Positions 36,960-48,527 of a DNA stretch of 64,000 nucleotides are shown here, one piece after another. This DNA is from Luzula sylvatica (Eukaryota; Streptophyta; Magnoliopsida; Poales; Juncaceae). Under the pieces are notes generated by a model. The model worked only from the letters and a program-made list of their open reading frames with translations. It was not told the DNA's origin and ran no database searches. The DNA lies in contig OX326956.1 in assembly GCA_946800325.1 (NCBI GenBank), forward strand, positions 14,425,167 to 14,489,166, in the 5' to 3' direction. A program made the translations under genes and the position numbers. The first letter of the stretch is position 1; each line of letters begins with the position of its first letter.

Positions 36960-38372
36960 AAAAATGCCGAGGTCACAACCACTTCTAGCCAATACTCAGA
37001 GAATTTCATTTGATCCATGAAATTTTATGAAAAGATGTGATCGTAGGTATTGGAAATGTTCCAATCCTGATGATGATTAACACTAGCGGGAACGTGCGGA
37101 CCCGTTTACAAGACCGCTCTCTCTAGTCGCGCGTGACTGTCATGCGATGACTATGGGTATGGAGATACCTAGAGGAGGAAGAAGAGAGTAGAGTGTAGTT
37201 ATCTAATACGATAGTCCTCGCAGGTTATGGGTATGGAGATACCCATAGGTAAACGTTGTATCACCCAAATACTTAGTCCATATGAATGCATTCCTTTTAA
37301 AATTTTTGTTTACTTAAATTAAATATGCATTCACCTTATATGAAAACAGTGTGCGGGTTGTGTAATATGATTGTTACATGAACCTTGATTTGAACTTGTG
37401 TGGACGTCGACATGGTTGAGGACCATGTGCAGCGAAACCGTCACACTTAAAGTGTCATTTCTAAACATCCCTAGTCGCGGATCAGCTTGCTTAAGAGAGA
37501 AGCATTTCTATTATTGGATAGACTGAACGCGTACACTAGTACGTTTGCCGAGGAGATGATTATGTTTTGCTAATCATGGGACAAGGTGCTTGTCGAATCG
37601 GGAACGTAGATATATGTTAGGTTACATGTATTGGATATGACCAAAGCCGCGAGTCCATGACATGGTTTAGTCATTATAGATGGACTTGTGACGGATGGGG
37701 TTTTAGATTTTTCATACTTGAGGGGATCATTGATTGCGTTACGTGCGTAACACAATGCTTTGATATGATCTTACGCTCACCGTAACAGGGAGTTAAAAGG
37801 GTCATCATTGGGTATTGTCCGAAACACGGAATTCAATATGAGTCTCCAAGATAGGAATTGTTTATTCCGAAAGGAAGAGATATCTCTTAGGCGCCGCTCG
37901 ATGAGTCGATTAACGAAATCTCTGGCCAGAGTCAATGATATTAATGGTTAATATCGATTGAAATTTGTTAAATCAACTCGGAATCGGGGAATAAGTATAG
38001 TTAATCAAATTATAAGGATGACTATTACCATGCCTTTTGATTAACGGATATCGCAAACAAGAGAACTAGTAACCGCTATTCGAGATAGGCACAATGATCA
38101 CAATCATTTTTCGTTTTAACATGGGTAGCCATGATGGAGTGACTAGATCCCGCTCATGGGCTTGTAGTGCCATGGAAACGGCCTACTGCCATCGTTAAAC
38201 GAACCTACACGGTCACACAACGAGTCGTGCTATGTCGGGCTTGATTGCAAGTTTTTGCACATTGGATGTGCATGGCTTTAGCGTATTTGATACGCGGGCT
38301 AGATTCTCTGATATAGTGTATATGTGATATACATGAGTACCTTTTAGGTAAATCTGAAACTGGGTGGGAGAC
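36960..38372 (+). other. Copia 3' internal region, no gene seen
   Basis: Between the RNase H relic and the 3' LTR. No coding motif. A purine-rich stretch, ctgggtgggagac, just before 38373 is the likely polypurine tract. Confidence 0.5.
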
Positions 38373-39467
38373 TGAAGGAAATACAGTTTTGGATCATCGC
38401 TAAAATGGTACGTAGGACAAACGAACGTACGCGTTCGTGGGCATACGAAACAGATTAGTAAAACTGGTATAACTTTCAGTAGGAAACTCCGATTTGAATG
38501 GTTCAAATTGGGTTAGTTAGATAATGAGATTATCTAGAACTTTCATGTTGTAATATATTTCATTTGAGCGAAGTATCAGTATCGTTCTAATGAAATACCG
38601 AAAGGATGCGACAGTTTGACATACACTCAGTAAAACGGCCGTAACTTTCGGGTCCGAACTCCAATTGGGCTGGGCCAAATTGGGTTGGAAAGATAATTAG
38701 ATTATCTACAACTTTCGTAAATGTTCAAAGTCGGTTCGAACGATTTAATATTTTCGTTCTGACAGATTACTGAAAGGGTGTATGCAGTTTTCTGTTTGAA
38801 AAAGGTGTATAGAAGATATACATACCTTTTGGCCCATCCTTATCCTATGGAGTATATATAGGATGTTTCTCTCTCTCTCATCAGGCCAACAAGTTGAATA
38901 ATTAGATTAGTTCAACCAGAAAATTAATGGAGTTAATTTAGAATTAATCCAGAAATTAAGAGACTCTAATCACTTGATGAAAGAGTGCGAAGAGATTGAG
39001 AGAGAAGGAGAAAAGAGTTTTCTCCGTCTAGAGAATCGAAACGCAATCATGCAAGTTCGCCGGTGCATCGTCTAGGCAGATGCATCCGCGACCGAGGTGC
39101 TACGACTCACGGTGGATACGGGTAGAGGAGCGACACATGTGGCTCTTCGTTGTGATCAAACCGGAGAAGTAATCGAGTAACGGGCTGTGGAATCATGCGG
39201 GCATGGAACGCACGAAGACAACCCGAGGCGTGTCGAAACGGTGGGAGACGTGCGGTATGGGACGTACGGGCTAGTCACCAACGTGACACCGAAGGAAATA
39301 GAAGGCGGCGATCAACCCTTCGTGTGCCATCAATTTGGCACTGGTATGAATCTGTCCTTCTATTCGCATCGTACCCTCGAAGTCGTGGCGTGATCTCGGG
39401 AATCGGGGAATCGAACCGGGCCTACATATCCGCTGCGCGGGCCCGGGGTCGAGGATATTCCCCAACA
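38373..39467 (+). repeat. 3' LTR of copia element
   Basis: Same length as the 5' LTR (1095 bp) and a constant offset of 7270 bp to it, with four visible substitutions and no indels. Confidence 0.95.
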
Positions 39468-39569
39468 AGCTTAGGGTTTCTCTCTTTTTAGGTTTGAATG
39501 TTTGAAAGTCAAGAAGTGGGAGAGAGAGACCCATGAAGGATTCTATTTATACTCTCTATAGAAATCCTT

Positions 39570-40040
39570 CAGAAAACTTGTAGTGCGTTCGAACGCATAA
39601 AGTCCGTTCAGAACGCACTTGTAGTTTGCACTAGCCGTTTCAAAATAACGTGCAAGTACATCTTGGGTCCGTTTGAACGGACAATGTCCGTTCGTAACGG
39701 ACTCAATTATACATAGCATTTTGCATTCACAGGAACAAGAGTCCGTTCAACGCACTGAAAAGTGGGTGAACGGATTCCAGGTTGTCCGTTCGAACGCACA
39801 TGTGTGTTCGTTCGAACGCACACATCCCTGTTACATTTTTCCGTTCACAGGAAGGATTGTCCGTTCAACGCACTCAGAAGGTGGGTGAACGGATTCTAAT
39901 TGTCCGTTCGAACGGACATGATTGTTCGTTCGAACGCACACATCCCTGTGACACGTTTGGTTCTAATCGAGGTTTAAAGTTTTGATATGTGGCAAGTCCG
40001 TTCTGAACGGACTTTGAGTTCGTTCAGAACGCACTTCCTG
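39570..40040. repeat. Cluster of ttcgaacg palindromes in solo LTR
   Basis: Many gtccgttcgaacggac, gttcgttcgaacgcac and cagaacgcac words, partly arranged as two 117-bp tandem units starting near 39731 and 39848. Confidence 0.85.
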
Positions 40041-40368
40041 CTTGACTGAACTCTTTGTTATTTTGAACATGATTTTACTTGAGTTCTACTAGGTTTGTAC
40101 CTATGGTTTATTTGTGGCGTATCCCACTCACGGAAGGCTTCAACATCTTGATTCTTGATGTATTCCAATGGCCTTCCTTGTGTTCTTCTTTTCTTGTTTA
40201 TCTTGAGACTTCATGTCCTGATTCTTGATGTAATCCAATGAAATCCTCCTTCACAAGTCCTCATTCATCTTCGTATCGTACCTATGTTATCCTGCACTTT
40301 TCTGGATGTATACATTAGTAATGACAGTGTTTTGAAATAATCAAACTATCAGGAAATTTGAACCAACA

Positions 40369-40975
40369 TCCTGCACCACCGCATCTTGTACCAGTAATCG
40401 CAGCGTACCAGTCCCGATTTTCCAGTTTAGCCCCTGCATTAACAAATAAATCACAAACAAACCCATTACGCATTCAAAGTCAATTCAAAAGAATTAAAAA
40501 AAGAAATTGATTCTGGTACCAGTAATCGAAGCGTCGGGGCACCGGATTTATATGTCGTTAATCCAAGCGTACCAGTAATCGAAGCGTACCGGCAATCGAA
40601 GTGTACAAGAAATGAAATCCGGAATTCTGCATCGGGGTACCATATTAACCGTCATTTCAGCTTTGGACCCCCTCCATTAACCTGAAACTGCCTTAACAGT
40701 ACTGGTACCAGTCTCGCCGAATCCATTAACTGTTAATCGAATCTCACCTGAAATTAACCAAATAAACAAACCTTGCTCGTCAATTAATCGTTAACCGGTA
40801 CCAGTACATAACCGTTAATCGAATGATAAATCGAAGCCGTACCTGAATCCACCAGTCTTCAAGCATAAATTCCCCGTCAATCTTCGTCGTCTGAACCAGT
40901 ACCAGTATCAGAAAATAACCGTTAATCGTTAATCCAAGCTCTTCACAGATGCGGTACCTCAGCTAGGGTTTTGAG
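40369..40975. repeat. Dispersed gtaccagtaatcgaagcg words
   Basis: Repeats of gtaccagt and aatcgaagc(g), also present left of the nested LTR at 30515-30585. They show that the two flanks were once one sequence. Confidence 0.7.
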
Positions 40976-41260
40976 TTGTGGCGTCGCCCCGTCAATCTTC
41001 CATACGTCTTCTCCGTTGTGGCGTCGCCCTCTCAGCTAGGGTTTTGAGTTTCCAGGCGAGCTACGTTGGGGTTTATAGTTTTCGCCGATCTACGTTGGGG
41101 CGTCGTCATTCTGGCGTAGATGAGCAATCGTCTCGGCGATCTACGTTGGGGAGTCGCGTGGGTCTATCTTCCTCGACGAGACGACTATGGGGAAGAGAGA
41201 GGAACGAGAGAGACGACGACGGGGAAGAGAGAGAAATAAGCGAGCAGTCGTGAACCGGGT
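40976..41260 (+). other. GC-rich exon-like patch
   Basis: Repeats of ctacgttgggg and ttgtggcgtcgccc, then purine-rich gagagagacgacgacgg. It has the composition of a 5' untranslated exon captured in a Mutator-like element. The open frame shows no known domain. Confidence 0.4.
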
Positions 41261-41689
41261 TTATAAACAATAAACTAGGTGCGTCGGATTGATTCAATGC
41301 GTCAGCGTGATTCAATCACGAAGCGCGGGGGGAATTTCAGGGGCACCATATACGAGCTCGTAAAAAAATGAGGTTAAGACTTAAGAGGTTTCACTTCTTC
41401 TTTTTTGATTAATTGAGGCGAGTTCGAGGACCCGCACCCAAAAACTATATTATAAAATATAGCATTGTTGTATTATGGTAATTACAATGATATTTACAAT
41501 CGGTTAATTGATGCTAAATGTAGCATATGTAAGTAATTATTCTCGTATTTCCCTTATCATTTTTCTCTGCCTTATCTCCTCTAATTGAGTTAGCTCTTCC
41601 TTGATATCTTGCACTAATGGCTTACACGATTTCGATTTTTCTTGAAATATTCTCCTGCATCTCTCTTTTCATATGTTCAACAATCCATA

Positions 41690-42545
41690 AGCTTTTCAAC
41701 AATTCATAAGCTATTAAGTTTCATTATTTTTTCGAGCTTTCTAATGACCCATTATGATAATTGGAAGATTGACATGAAGTAGATTGGTATGGAAGTGAGG
41801 ACCGATTGGATAAGGAATAATCTTCCACTAACGGATAAAAATAGTTGTTTCCATCCCGCTAATCTCGATGTTATTTTATCAATTAAACCTTGATAATATT
41901 GTTTGTTGAGTTTCCCCGGTTTAAGTGGTAACCCTAAATACTGTATTGGAAATTCCGCTTGATTTCATTGATATTTTCCATTGTATTTCACATTAATACG
42001 AATTCCGATTTACTGTAATTTACCTTCAGCTCTGATGCTCTCTCAAAATGATCCATTATAAATTTATATCTCATAATTTGCGTCCTCTGATTTTTTATAA
42101 AGTAGATCGAAAACGTCCTTGAAGTGTTGAAATAATATCCTTGCCTTATTTTTATGGTCAGTGTATACTCTCTGATTTTCCATGAGAGATGCAATCTTAT
42201 TATTTCTATTGTGATTTGTCGGCTTGTCGCCGTATGATGAAAGTAGGCTGTGTTTAAGTCCCCCTTATTAATCCATTTTACCTTCGCTCTTTGTTTCCAT
42301 ATTTGCTCCTCCTGTCTACTTAGATCATTGAACATTTTCTTCATCTTGCCTCTCAATCGTAGCTCGAGATCATCTAGTTGTCTTGTTTCCATCTTGTGAT
42401 CTAGCCATTTAATGGCTTGTTTACATAATACTAGTCTATCTAATCTCTTAACAAAAGAAAAAACAAGGATCCCCTCCACGACTCCTCCTTTCTTGTGTTG
42501 TCCTTCTCCACATCTCATCATATTCATACCCAACTTTAGAGCCTT
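41690..42545 (-). pseudogene. L1-type LINE relic
   Basis: Minus-strand frames read EEQIWKQRAKVKWINKGDLN then TAYFHHTATSRQ (linker before the reverse transcriptase), then SELKVNYSKSEFVLM, then FPIQYLGLPLKPGKLN, ITSRLAGWKQLFLSVSGR and SVLTSIP. The catalytic YADD part is missing between the linker and the SELKVN block, so there is an internal deletion. Stops and frame changes follow. No TSD found. Confidence 0.85.
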
Positions 42546-43080
42546 CGTAAACTCCGCGGAACTTCAAGCTCACGCTCAACTTCACAACCCTTCCTTTGGT
42601 GCCAATTTCACAGCTCCCGCCTCCCTTTCTCTAAATTGAAGTTTCGACTGAAAAAAATAGATGCTAACACGGCCCCTGTTGTGAAATAGCGTTATTTTAT
42701 TTTTGAATTAAGTGAAAGATTAGAGAATAACAAAGAATGGAAGTCAAATAGGAGTTAATTGAGCATCAATTGAATTGATAATGATATTTCAGTCCAAAAT
42801 TAAGTCATACATATGAAAATAACAAAGAATCGAACTCAAATAGATTAGTACCGTGATCTTGATGGTATACATAGTAATTGAGGAAGAGAGATGAATCGAA
42901 TGCCGAACAAAGGGGGAACACGACTGAGAAGACAATCCGCATAAGGGCGTTACCTCATTCGTGCCTAAATCCATGGCAATCTACTGGTTTTAGAGAAAAG
43001 ATAAGAATTGGGCACCGGGAGAAGGAAGGATTGTGAAGATGAGCGTGAGCTATGAAATCGTCTCGTTGAGTTCACAAATC
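42537..43080. repeat. Imperfect inverted repeat, arms about 65 bp
   Basis: 42550-42608 (agctcacgctcaacttcac, cccttccttt, ggtgcca) is matched in reverse by 43010-43078 (gtgaagatgagcgtgagct, gaaggaagg). A second short direct repeat, aataacaaagaat, lies inside. Origin not recognised. Confidence 0.65.
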
Positions 43081-43099
43081 CACCATTTAAGCTATCGTT

Positions 43100-44260
43100 T
43101 TTATTTTTGAATGGTCAATTAATATGATTTGATTTTGTGGCAATTGATTTGGAACCTATATTTCAAAACTAACCTTTTGTTTTTTTTTACTATTTTTCTT
43201 CAAATTTAGAAAAAAAATTATATTATCTTGTTAACTCTCAGGTTAGTTGAGAAACTATTCAAGGTCGACCATCCTCAAATTCGTCAACTTGGAATAGTTC
43301 TAATTAGGATTAGATATTATAATAATTAGTACGTACAGTTGGAAAGTAATTAAGACATTGTTTGTGTAAATTATGTCTAATTTATATTTTAATTGACTTT
43401 ATGGTTGGTAAAGCTATGTAGCATTTTATTTGTCCAAGCCGAAATCAAAAGTGTTTTTCTTAATTTACTAATAGATCGACTTTAATCTTTTTTTAATATT
43501 AAAATATCTCTCTCCTTTTTGAAATTCTTTTGCATGTTTTACAGAAAAAGAAAAACATAGTTCAAGTTCAAAATTTTGAAATTAGATATCTCGCTAAAGA
43601 AATAAAATGATAGTTGATATTTTGTATGAATTGTTTGAACTCATCACACTTTATTTGTTTTAACCCTGTTGCATATTTGCATGATAGTCTGGGTAAATTT
43701 AGCATGATACACTTTTTAAAAACAAAAATTTCATTTAATTTTCTTAATTTCTTCGCTGTCATATGCATCTCTATTTAGAATTAGGTGCATTAAATTATTT
43801 CTAGTTCTTTTGTTTGTCTTCCTGCGTAATTACAGAAATCGAGTTATACAAATAATATAATTCTATCAAAAATAACAAGCAAAATAGGATATGGGTGGAA
43901 ATCAATAAGGGTAATAAACGTTTTTACCTAGCATTTATCACTATTTTTGTATTAATTGCTCTTTCATAAAGCATTTATGTATTATTTTGAAAGTTATTTT
44001 AGTTACTTAGTTAAAACACAGAATTAAAACACAGAATCAATCCCGAAATATTATTTATGGTACATATATATTAGGACCCACGTGTAAATCATATTCATTT
44101 TACTTATGTAGCAGTATTGATTTAAATAAATCAACTTGGATTAATATTTATTTGTCTACTTTTTTTTGTGGGTAGCAACTATGAAGTTGGATCATGCCGA
44201 CCCCCTGCTCAACGTAGTGACAACAAATTCACGTATTTCAAGTATTTAAAATAAAAGTGA
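43100..44260. repeat. Segment S, copy B
   Basis: Blocks shared with copy C (58.4-59.3 kb) and copy A: ggcaattgatt, cttcaaaactaacc, ggattagatatt, atttacattttaatt-like, acagaaat-gagttata and aacttggattaat. It ends near 44260 without a recognisable phosphatase exon. Confidence 0.65.
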
Positions 44261-45112
44261 ATATTTATATTTCTTAAATTTGAATTGAACAAGAAGGCAA
44301 AATTGAATTACACCACCTTAAATCTCATACAGCCACCACCTCAATAAATAAACTCGCTCGTTCCAATCTTGATTCCTCGAGCATCCTTCCTGAAGAAGAT
44401 TAAAAAATCAGATTACAAGAAATATTGTCACGTCTCCAGTTAGGGGGTGAAAGAACAAAGGATGGTCTATGAAATCTGAATTTCAGATTTAAAATTTTAA
44501 GGAGTTCAAAATTTTTCGTAAAATATGATTTAATCAATTAAAATATATATAATTACAATAAAATTACTTCATATCATTAAAAGTCTTGTAATCTATTGAC
44601 AGAACATTTATTTATTTTTTAAGAGTTCATGAGTTCGAATTTTTACAAACTATAATTAAATTTTTTTCTTCTTCTGCAAAATAGTGAAATTATGAGAAAA
44701 AATTGATACTACAATATTTCAACGTTGGATCTATAGAAAAAAAATCAAGAGATGTAACCAATAAACCAAACAATCACATGAGAAATATTAGTATGCCTTA
44801 ATAATTAATGTAAGTGGTATATTTTTTGAAAATTGGTTTCAGACCCTAAAATTACTTAGGTCGCCCTGCAAAAGGGGCGTCTGATACTGACGATGCCCGA
44901 GGAGAGAGACATTGTGGAAAGAAAGAAGGAAATACAATTCAGGGAGTGCTCGTGGTCATAGTGTAAATAACCCTACGAGAAGAAGAAGGACAGCGAGAAA
45001 CAATCTGAGAGGAATACTCCTCTTGCAAGTGGTGGCAGAGGGAGAGGGAGAGAGAGGGGCGAAGAGCTTGTAGGGTTTTCTCTCTTTTCCTTCAACCTGC
45101 CAATTATTCATA
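44261..45112. other. Intergenic, no gene seen
   Basis: AT-rich, with a short purine-rich patch at 44890-45070. No coding motif. Confidence 0.5.
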
Positions 45113-46401
45113 CTAGGAGCATACTCGCACTACGCAGCGAGAATATTAATTATATTTTTCATTGTAACACAAAGTACATATAAATATAAAATATTGATAA
45201 TACCATTCATAATAAAATTATTTTAACTAATTTATATATGATTATGTATATGTCTTACAATTGTTTTACATTATGATGAAAAAAGTTTTATTTTTTTTTA
45301 ATCAAAAAATAACACTTATATTAATGTCATTGTACAATAATAACATATAATGTATAACATGATTTTACAAAAAAAAAACGTAACAACAAATTAATATTAT
45401 ATCATTGTTGTTCACAATATTTCATATAATATCAAATATAAAATTAATGAATCATACAACATACGATAGTAACATATCATTTATTATGTTGTACTAACAA
45501 TTTGTAATTGATTAAAAATGCAATGAAAATTATAAATAATATTTCAATCTCAATAGTGAAAATAATTAAATAAATAATATAAAAAATAATTTGGCATGAA
45601 CATAAATAATTTTATATCATGTGATTTTTTAAAATTTTATATTTTAAAAATAACATTATTATATTATTTGATAAGTGTTTATAAATTTTAGAAATTACTT
45701 CAATGGATAAACTTTTTTATTTCTATTATCTTTCAAAAGGATTAATATTAATTTTGTTTGATCATAATTTTTAAAAACAAATATTAATATTTAAAATCCT
45801 ATTATGTAAATAAATAATTAAAATTTTATTTTGTAAAAAATTACTTTTTGCATTGCATTTTTTACATTCTATTTTTACAAATTAAAATTATGGAAAATGG
45901 TACGTATGAATTATGTTAATATGGATGTCAAAATAAAGAGAAAACTAAAACGAATATATATGAAGAATTTTTAAAATGAAAATTCTAAAAGTAATACTAT
46001 TATGTGTTGTATGTTTATAATATCACATATTAAGTTATTAGTATTACATATATAAACTTTTTATCTTCCATTGCATTCACATTTGATCATGTAATCTTAT
46101 GTGAAATGGTAAACAATTGAGTAAACTTAGTTTAACATGAACGTAACCAATAATAATAGTACACATCATTAATATATAATGATGTGGTTTTCTAAGAATT
46201 CTTAAAACATAGTGTAAAATAAATGACACTTAAGTGACTACAAAGAAAAAATGTTTATAAAAAATCAATGGTCTAAATTTTGTCACATATCATAATCTAA
46301 TGGCTAAAAAAAATTGATGAAAAAGTGATGATGTGGCACAAGAAAATTGCACAAAATTGGGTCCAAAATAAGGGTGGTGGTAAATTATTAAAGTTTAATG
46401 A
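45113..46401 (-). mobile_element. Probable small Helitron 3
   Basis: The minus strand ends CTAG before a host T at 45113, with a 5-bp hairpin (ctcgc/gcgag, 45124-45141) about 10 bases inside. The proposed 5' end at 46401 reads TCATTAAACTTTAATAA on the minus strand, followed by the cca-rich and gccacatcatcac-like sequence usual in plant Helitron 5' ends. The AT-rich interior has no gene. Confidence 0.55.
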
Positions 46402-46435
46402 ACACCATCCAAATTTGACACGTGTAACATCCAGA

Positions 46436-46680
46436 AACATAGTATAAAAAGAAGTCGAAACATGCATATTCACGTGTGATAGGTTGCTCCACTGTTGTGG
46501 AATGTTGGTTGGTATAGTAGTGACCCAGGTTCGAGTCCCTGCGACCATTCTTTTTTCCCTTCAAACAATAAGAATATTATAAAGAAATTTAAAAACATAA
46601 ATATTAACATGTCAAAAATTGCTGTGATGGTTTGGAATGTTGGTTTGTGTAGTGGTGACCCAAGTTCGAATCCCTGCAAC
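46436..46680 (+). repeat. tRNA-like tandem units 1 and 2
   Basis: Two head-to-tail units, each with ggaatgttggtt, tagtggtgaccca and a B-box-like ggttcgagtccctgc (46528-46542; 46662-46676 as agttcgaatccctgc). An A box was not convincing. Further units lie at 47866-48035 and 53891-53990. They may derive from a tRNA-related SINE. Confidence 0.65.
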
Positions 46681-47305
46681 TGAAAGAAAATATGGCTTAA
46701 GAATTAACTTGGAAGAATTTATATAAATAGGCAATTCTGCAGTCATAATAAGGTTCGTTCGAACTAACTATATCAGTGCGTTCGAACGGACTTATTCGTG
46801 ATAAACAGAAGTGGGTTCGTTCGAACGAACATTTAGGTGCGTTCGTTCGAACGAACTTCGAACGAACTATGTTAAGTTCGTTCGAACTGACCTGCTTCCT
46901 ATATATATAAAGTTCTGATTCCGGAATTTGACCTAAGTTTTCTAGGGTTTTGAGCCGTCGTTTCTCTTCTTCTTCTTCCACAGAATTCAGATTAGATCTG
47001 AGAGATTGAGAGGGAGATTCGAGCAAGGATCTTGAGAGATTTAATCGTGACGGCGACTAGAACGGCGTTGGCGATTTCTGATCGGACGAAATCGAGGTGG
47101 ACACGAGTAGAGGGATTGCACGAGCGATTCTTGGAGAAGGTTCACGGATTTGGAGAAGTAATCGACACGTACTAACTTGTACGAGGTAATTATCTCCAAC
47201 TCTTCCTTTTTCGTTGGTTTTAGGGCGTGATCCAGGGTAGAATTAGGTTACGCATGCGTGAATAATTCCGCTGCACACTATGATAATCGTGTGCGTAACC
47301 CTACA
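46681..47305 (+). mobile_element. Solo LTR (625 bp)
   Basis: Starts tgaaagaaaatatgg and ends aaccctaca. A 5-bp TSD, gcaac, lies at 46676-46680 and 47306-47310. The host repeat resumes cleanly (tccctgcaac|caccctttttt). It contains a ttcgttcgaacgaac palindrome cluster (46745-46890), a tatatataaa box at about 46902 and a downstream leader-like region. Confidence 0.9.
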
Positions 47306-47332
47306 GCAACCACCCTTTTTTTTCGCTTCAAA

Positions 47333-47855
47333 CAAGAATGGAGATGAATGTGTTTTCTTTCGTTCCTCATCCCAATACTGCTGATCAAAGAGGAAGGAGA
47401 GGCCGTCTGGTCTAGGTGCCCTGATCTAAGCGGACTCGAAGACGGCCCTCTCCGAGTGAACATAATCAAGAATACCCTTGGTGGTATGCACTGACCTGCT
47501 GAACCTCACACGAGTCTGCTTTCCCAGAACACAGTGCTTACAGAATTGAAGCTTTCCTCTTTTCTTACCACCAAGCAAACCTCTTCTACTCTACTCGGTC
47601 ATCCCACGCTCGGACATATGCCCAGCCCAAGTGGCATGTGCCATAATGTAGTGGTGACATCATCATCAGGCTCAACTGAAGTAGAAACTGAGGCTGAACC
47701 TTCAACACCCACTTTCATCCAACTACATGAATATACGGATGGTAGGGAACAAGAGACAAGTGGAGTTGCGAAGTAGAGCATTGAACTCATCCTGCATGGC
47801 TGCGCGCCATTCTGGTACCTTCGAAGCCTGAGAGAGGTTCACGAAAAGAAGCATC
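47333..47855 (-). pseudogene. Rearranged copia pol fragment
   Basis: On the minus strand, reading from 47855 down: SQASKVPEWRAAMQDEFNAL then KWVLKV (start of a copia reverse transcriptase), then LWHM and GHMSERGMTE (GAG-pre-integrase), then FCKHCVLGKQTRVRFS and GILDYVHS (integrase start). The reverse-transcriptase start lies upstream of integrase parts, the opposite of normal copia order, so it is a rearranged relic. Confidence 0.8.
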
Positions 47856-47865
47856 GGACTGAACA

Positions 47866-48035
47866 TATTATAAAAAGAGTTGAAAACATAAATGTTCACC
47901 TGTGAAAATTGTCCCAATGATTTTGGAATGTAGGTTTGTATAGTAGCAACGTGGGTTCGATTCCCTGCAATTGCTTTTCTTTTTCCCTTCAGAGCAACAA
48001 GCATATTATAAAAAGAGATGAAAACATATATATTA
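47866..48035 (+). repeat. tRNA-like tandem units 3 and 4 (start)
   Basis: Repeats the unit with ggaatgtaggtttgtatag and gggttcgattccctgc. Unit 4 is cut at 48035 by Helitron 2 and resumes at 53891 (gcacacgtgcaagattgccc). Confidence 0.65.
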
Positions 48036-48488
48036 CTAGCGTTGCGGCCGCGCGATTGCGCGGGATTGTTTTTTAATTTGGTTCTGAATTGTGTTTGTGT
48101 TGTAATTTTATTTATTTTGTAGTGTGTATTTGTGCACACGTGTTGTGAAAGTTATTTTGAATATCATCGAAGAAGAGGAATTGCACATAATTGTGCGTGA
48201 TTTCACAAATTCGGAAAATTTAAACGGCTAATAAATGTGTTTCCATTGCAATCTTATTTTTGTTCATTGTTCATTATTTCCATTGCATGTAAATAAAAAA
48301 TTGTTTCGGAAAATACAAATAAAGGTTTAGTCGTTATTTACAACAAAATCATTGTATCATATGTGTTTGATATGGAATGAATAGTTATTTATGAACATAG
48401 ACACAATTTATCTTGAATATTAATAATTCTACGGTATATGTTGATTGCTTACATGATGCGAATAAATTATGGGTATATTGTAATTGAT

Positions 48489-48489
48489 A

Positions 48490-48526
<37 letters not shown>

Positions 48527-48527
48527 T
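48489..48527. repeat. (GT)n(AT)n microsatellite
   Basis: gtgtgtgtgtgt running into a long (at) run. Confidence 0.95.

Larger units (their letters stand above)
31103..39467 (+). mobile_element. Ty1/copia LTR retrotransposon with near-identical LTRs
   Basis: Two 1095-bp LTRs (31103-32197 and 38373-39467, both tg..ca) flank 6.2 kb. The TSD is agctt at 31098-31102 and 39468-39472. By eye the LTRs differ at four positions only (31204/38474, 31836/39106, 31847/39117, 32177/39447). A primer-binding site complementary to initiator tRNA-Met follows the 5' LTR. The internal region holds copia-order pol relics full of stops and frameshifts, so the element could only move with proteins supplied by relatives. 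Confidence 0.95.
30591..40368 (+). mobile_element. Solo LTR (about 1.4 kb) split by a copia element
   Basis: The left part, 30591-31102, starts tgttggtt. The right part, 39473-40368, ends aaccaaca, giving the inverted ends of an LTR. Together they make about 1408 bp. The inner break is exactly the copia insertion with its agctt TSD. The direct outer flanks (ttatg and tcctg) do not match, so this may have formed by recombination between different elements or lost its TSD. The left part has ctagaggggggtaaatt and a tacgaagttcggtaggtgg-like motif, common near the start of large plant LTRs. Confidence 0.7.
29730..41373. mobile_element. Probable Mutator-like element, split by nested LTR elements
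   Basis: The left end reads cctcattttttt, then gattcccc and tgattgaatcatg. The right end, reversed, reads cctcattttttt, then aattccccc and tgattgaatcacg, in the same order over about 95 bp. No 9-bp TSD was found. Without the nested LTR insertion it would be about 1.9 kb. Its interior has scattered gtaccagtaatcgaagcg words and a GC-rich, exon-like patch at 40976-41260. No transposase. Confidence 0.45.

Noticed and set aside
34053..37755. Short ORFs within the copia internal region as host genes
   Set aside because: They lie in the decayed gag-pol part. Those that can be identified match copia integrase, reverse transcriptase or RNase H fragments.
46500..46683. tRNA gene candidates
   Set aside because: Only the B-box and 3' half resemble a tRNA. 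No acceptor stem pairing or credible A box was found, and the sequence is a tandem repeat.
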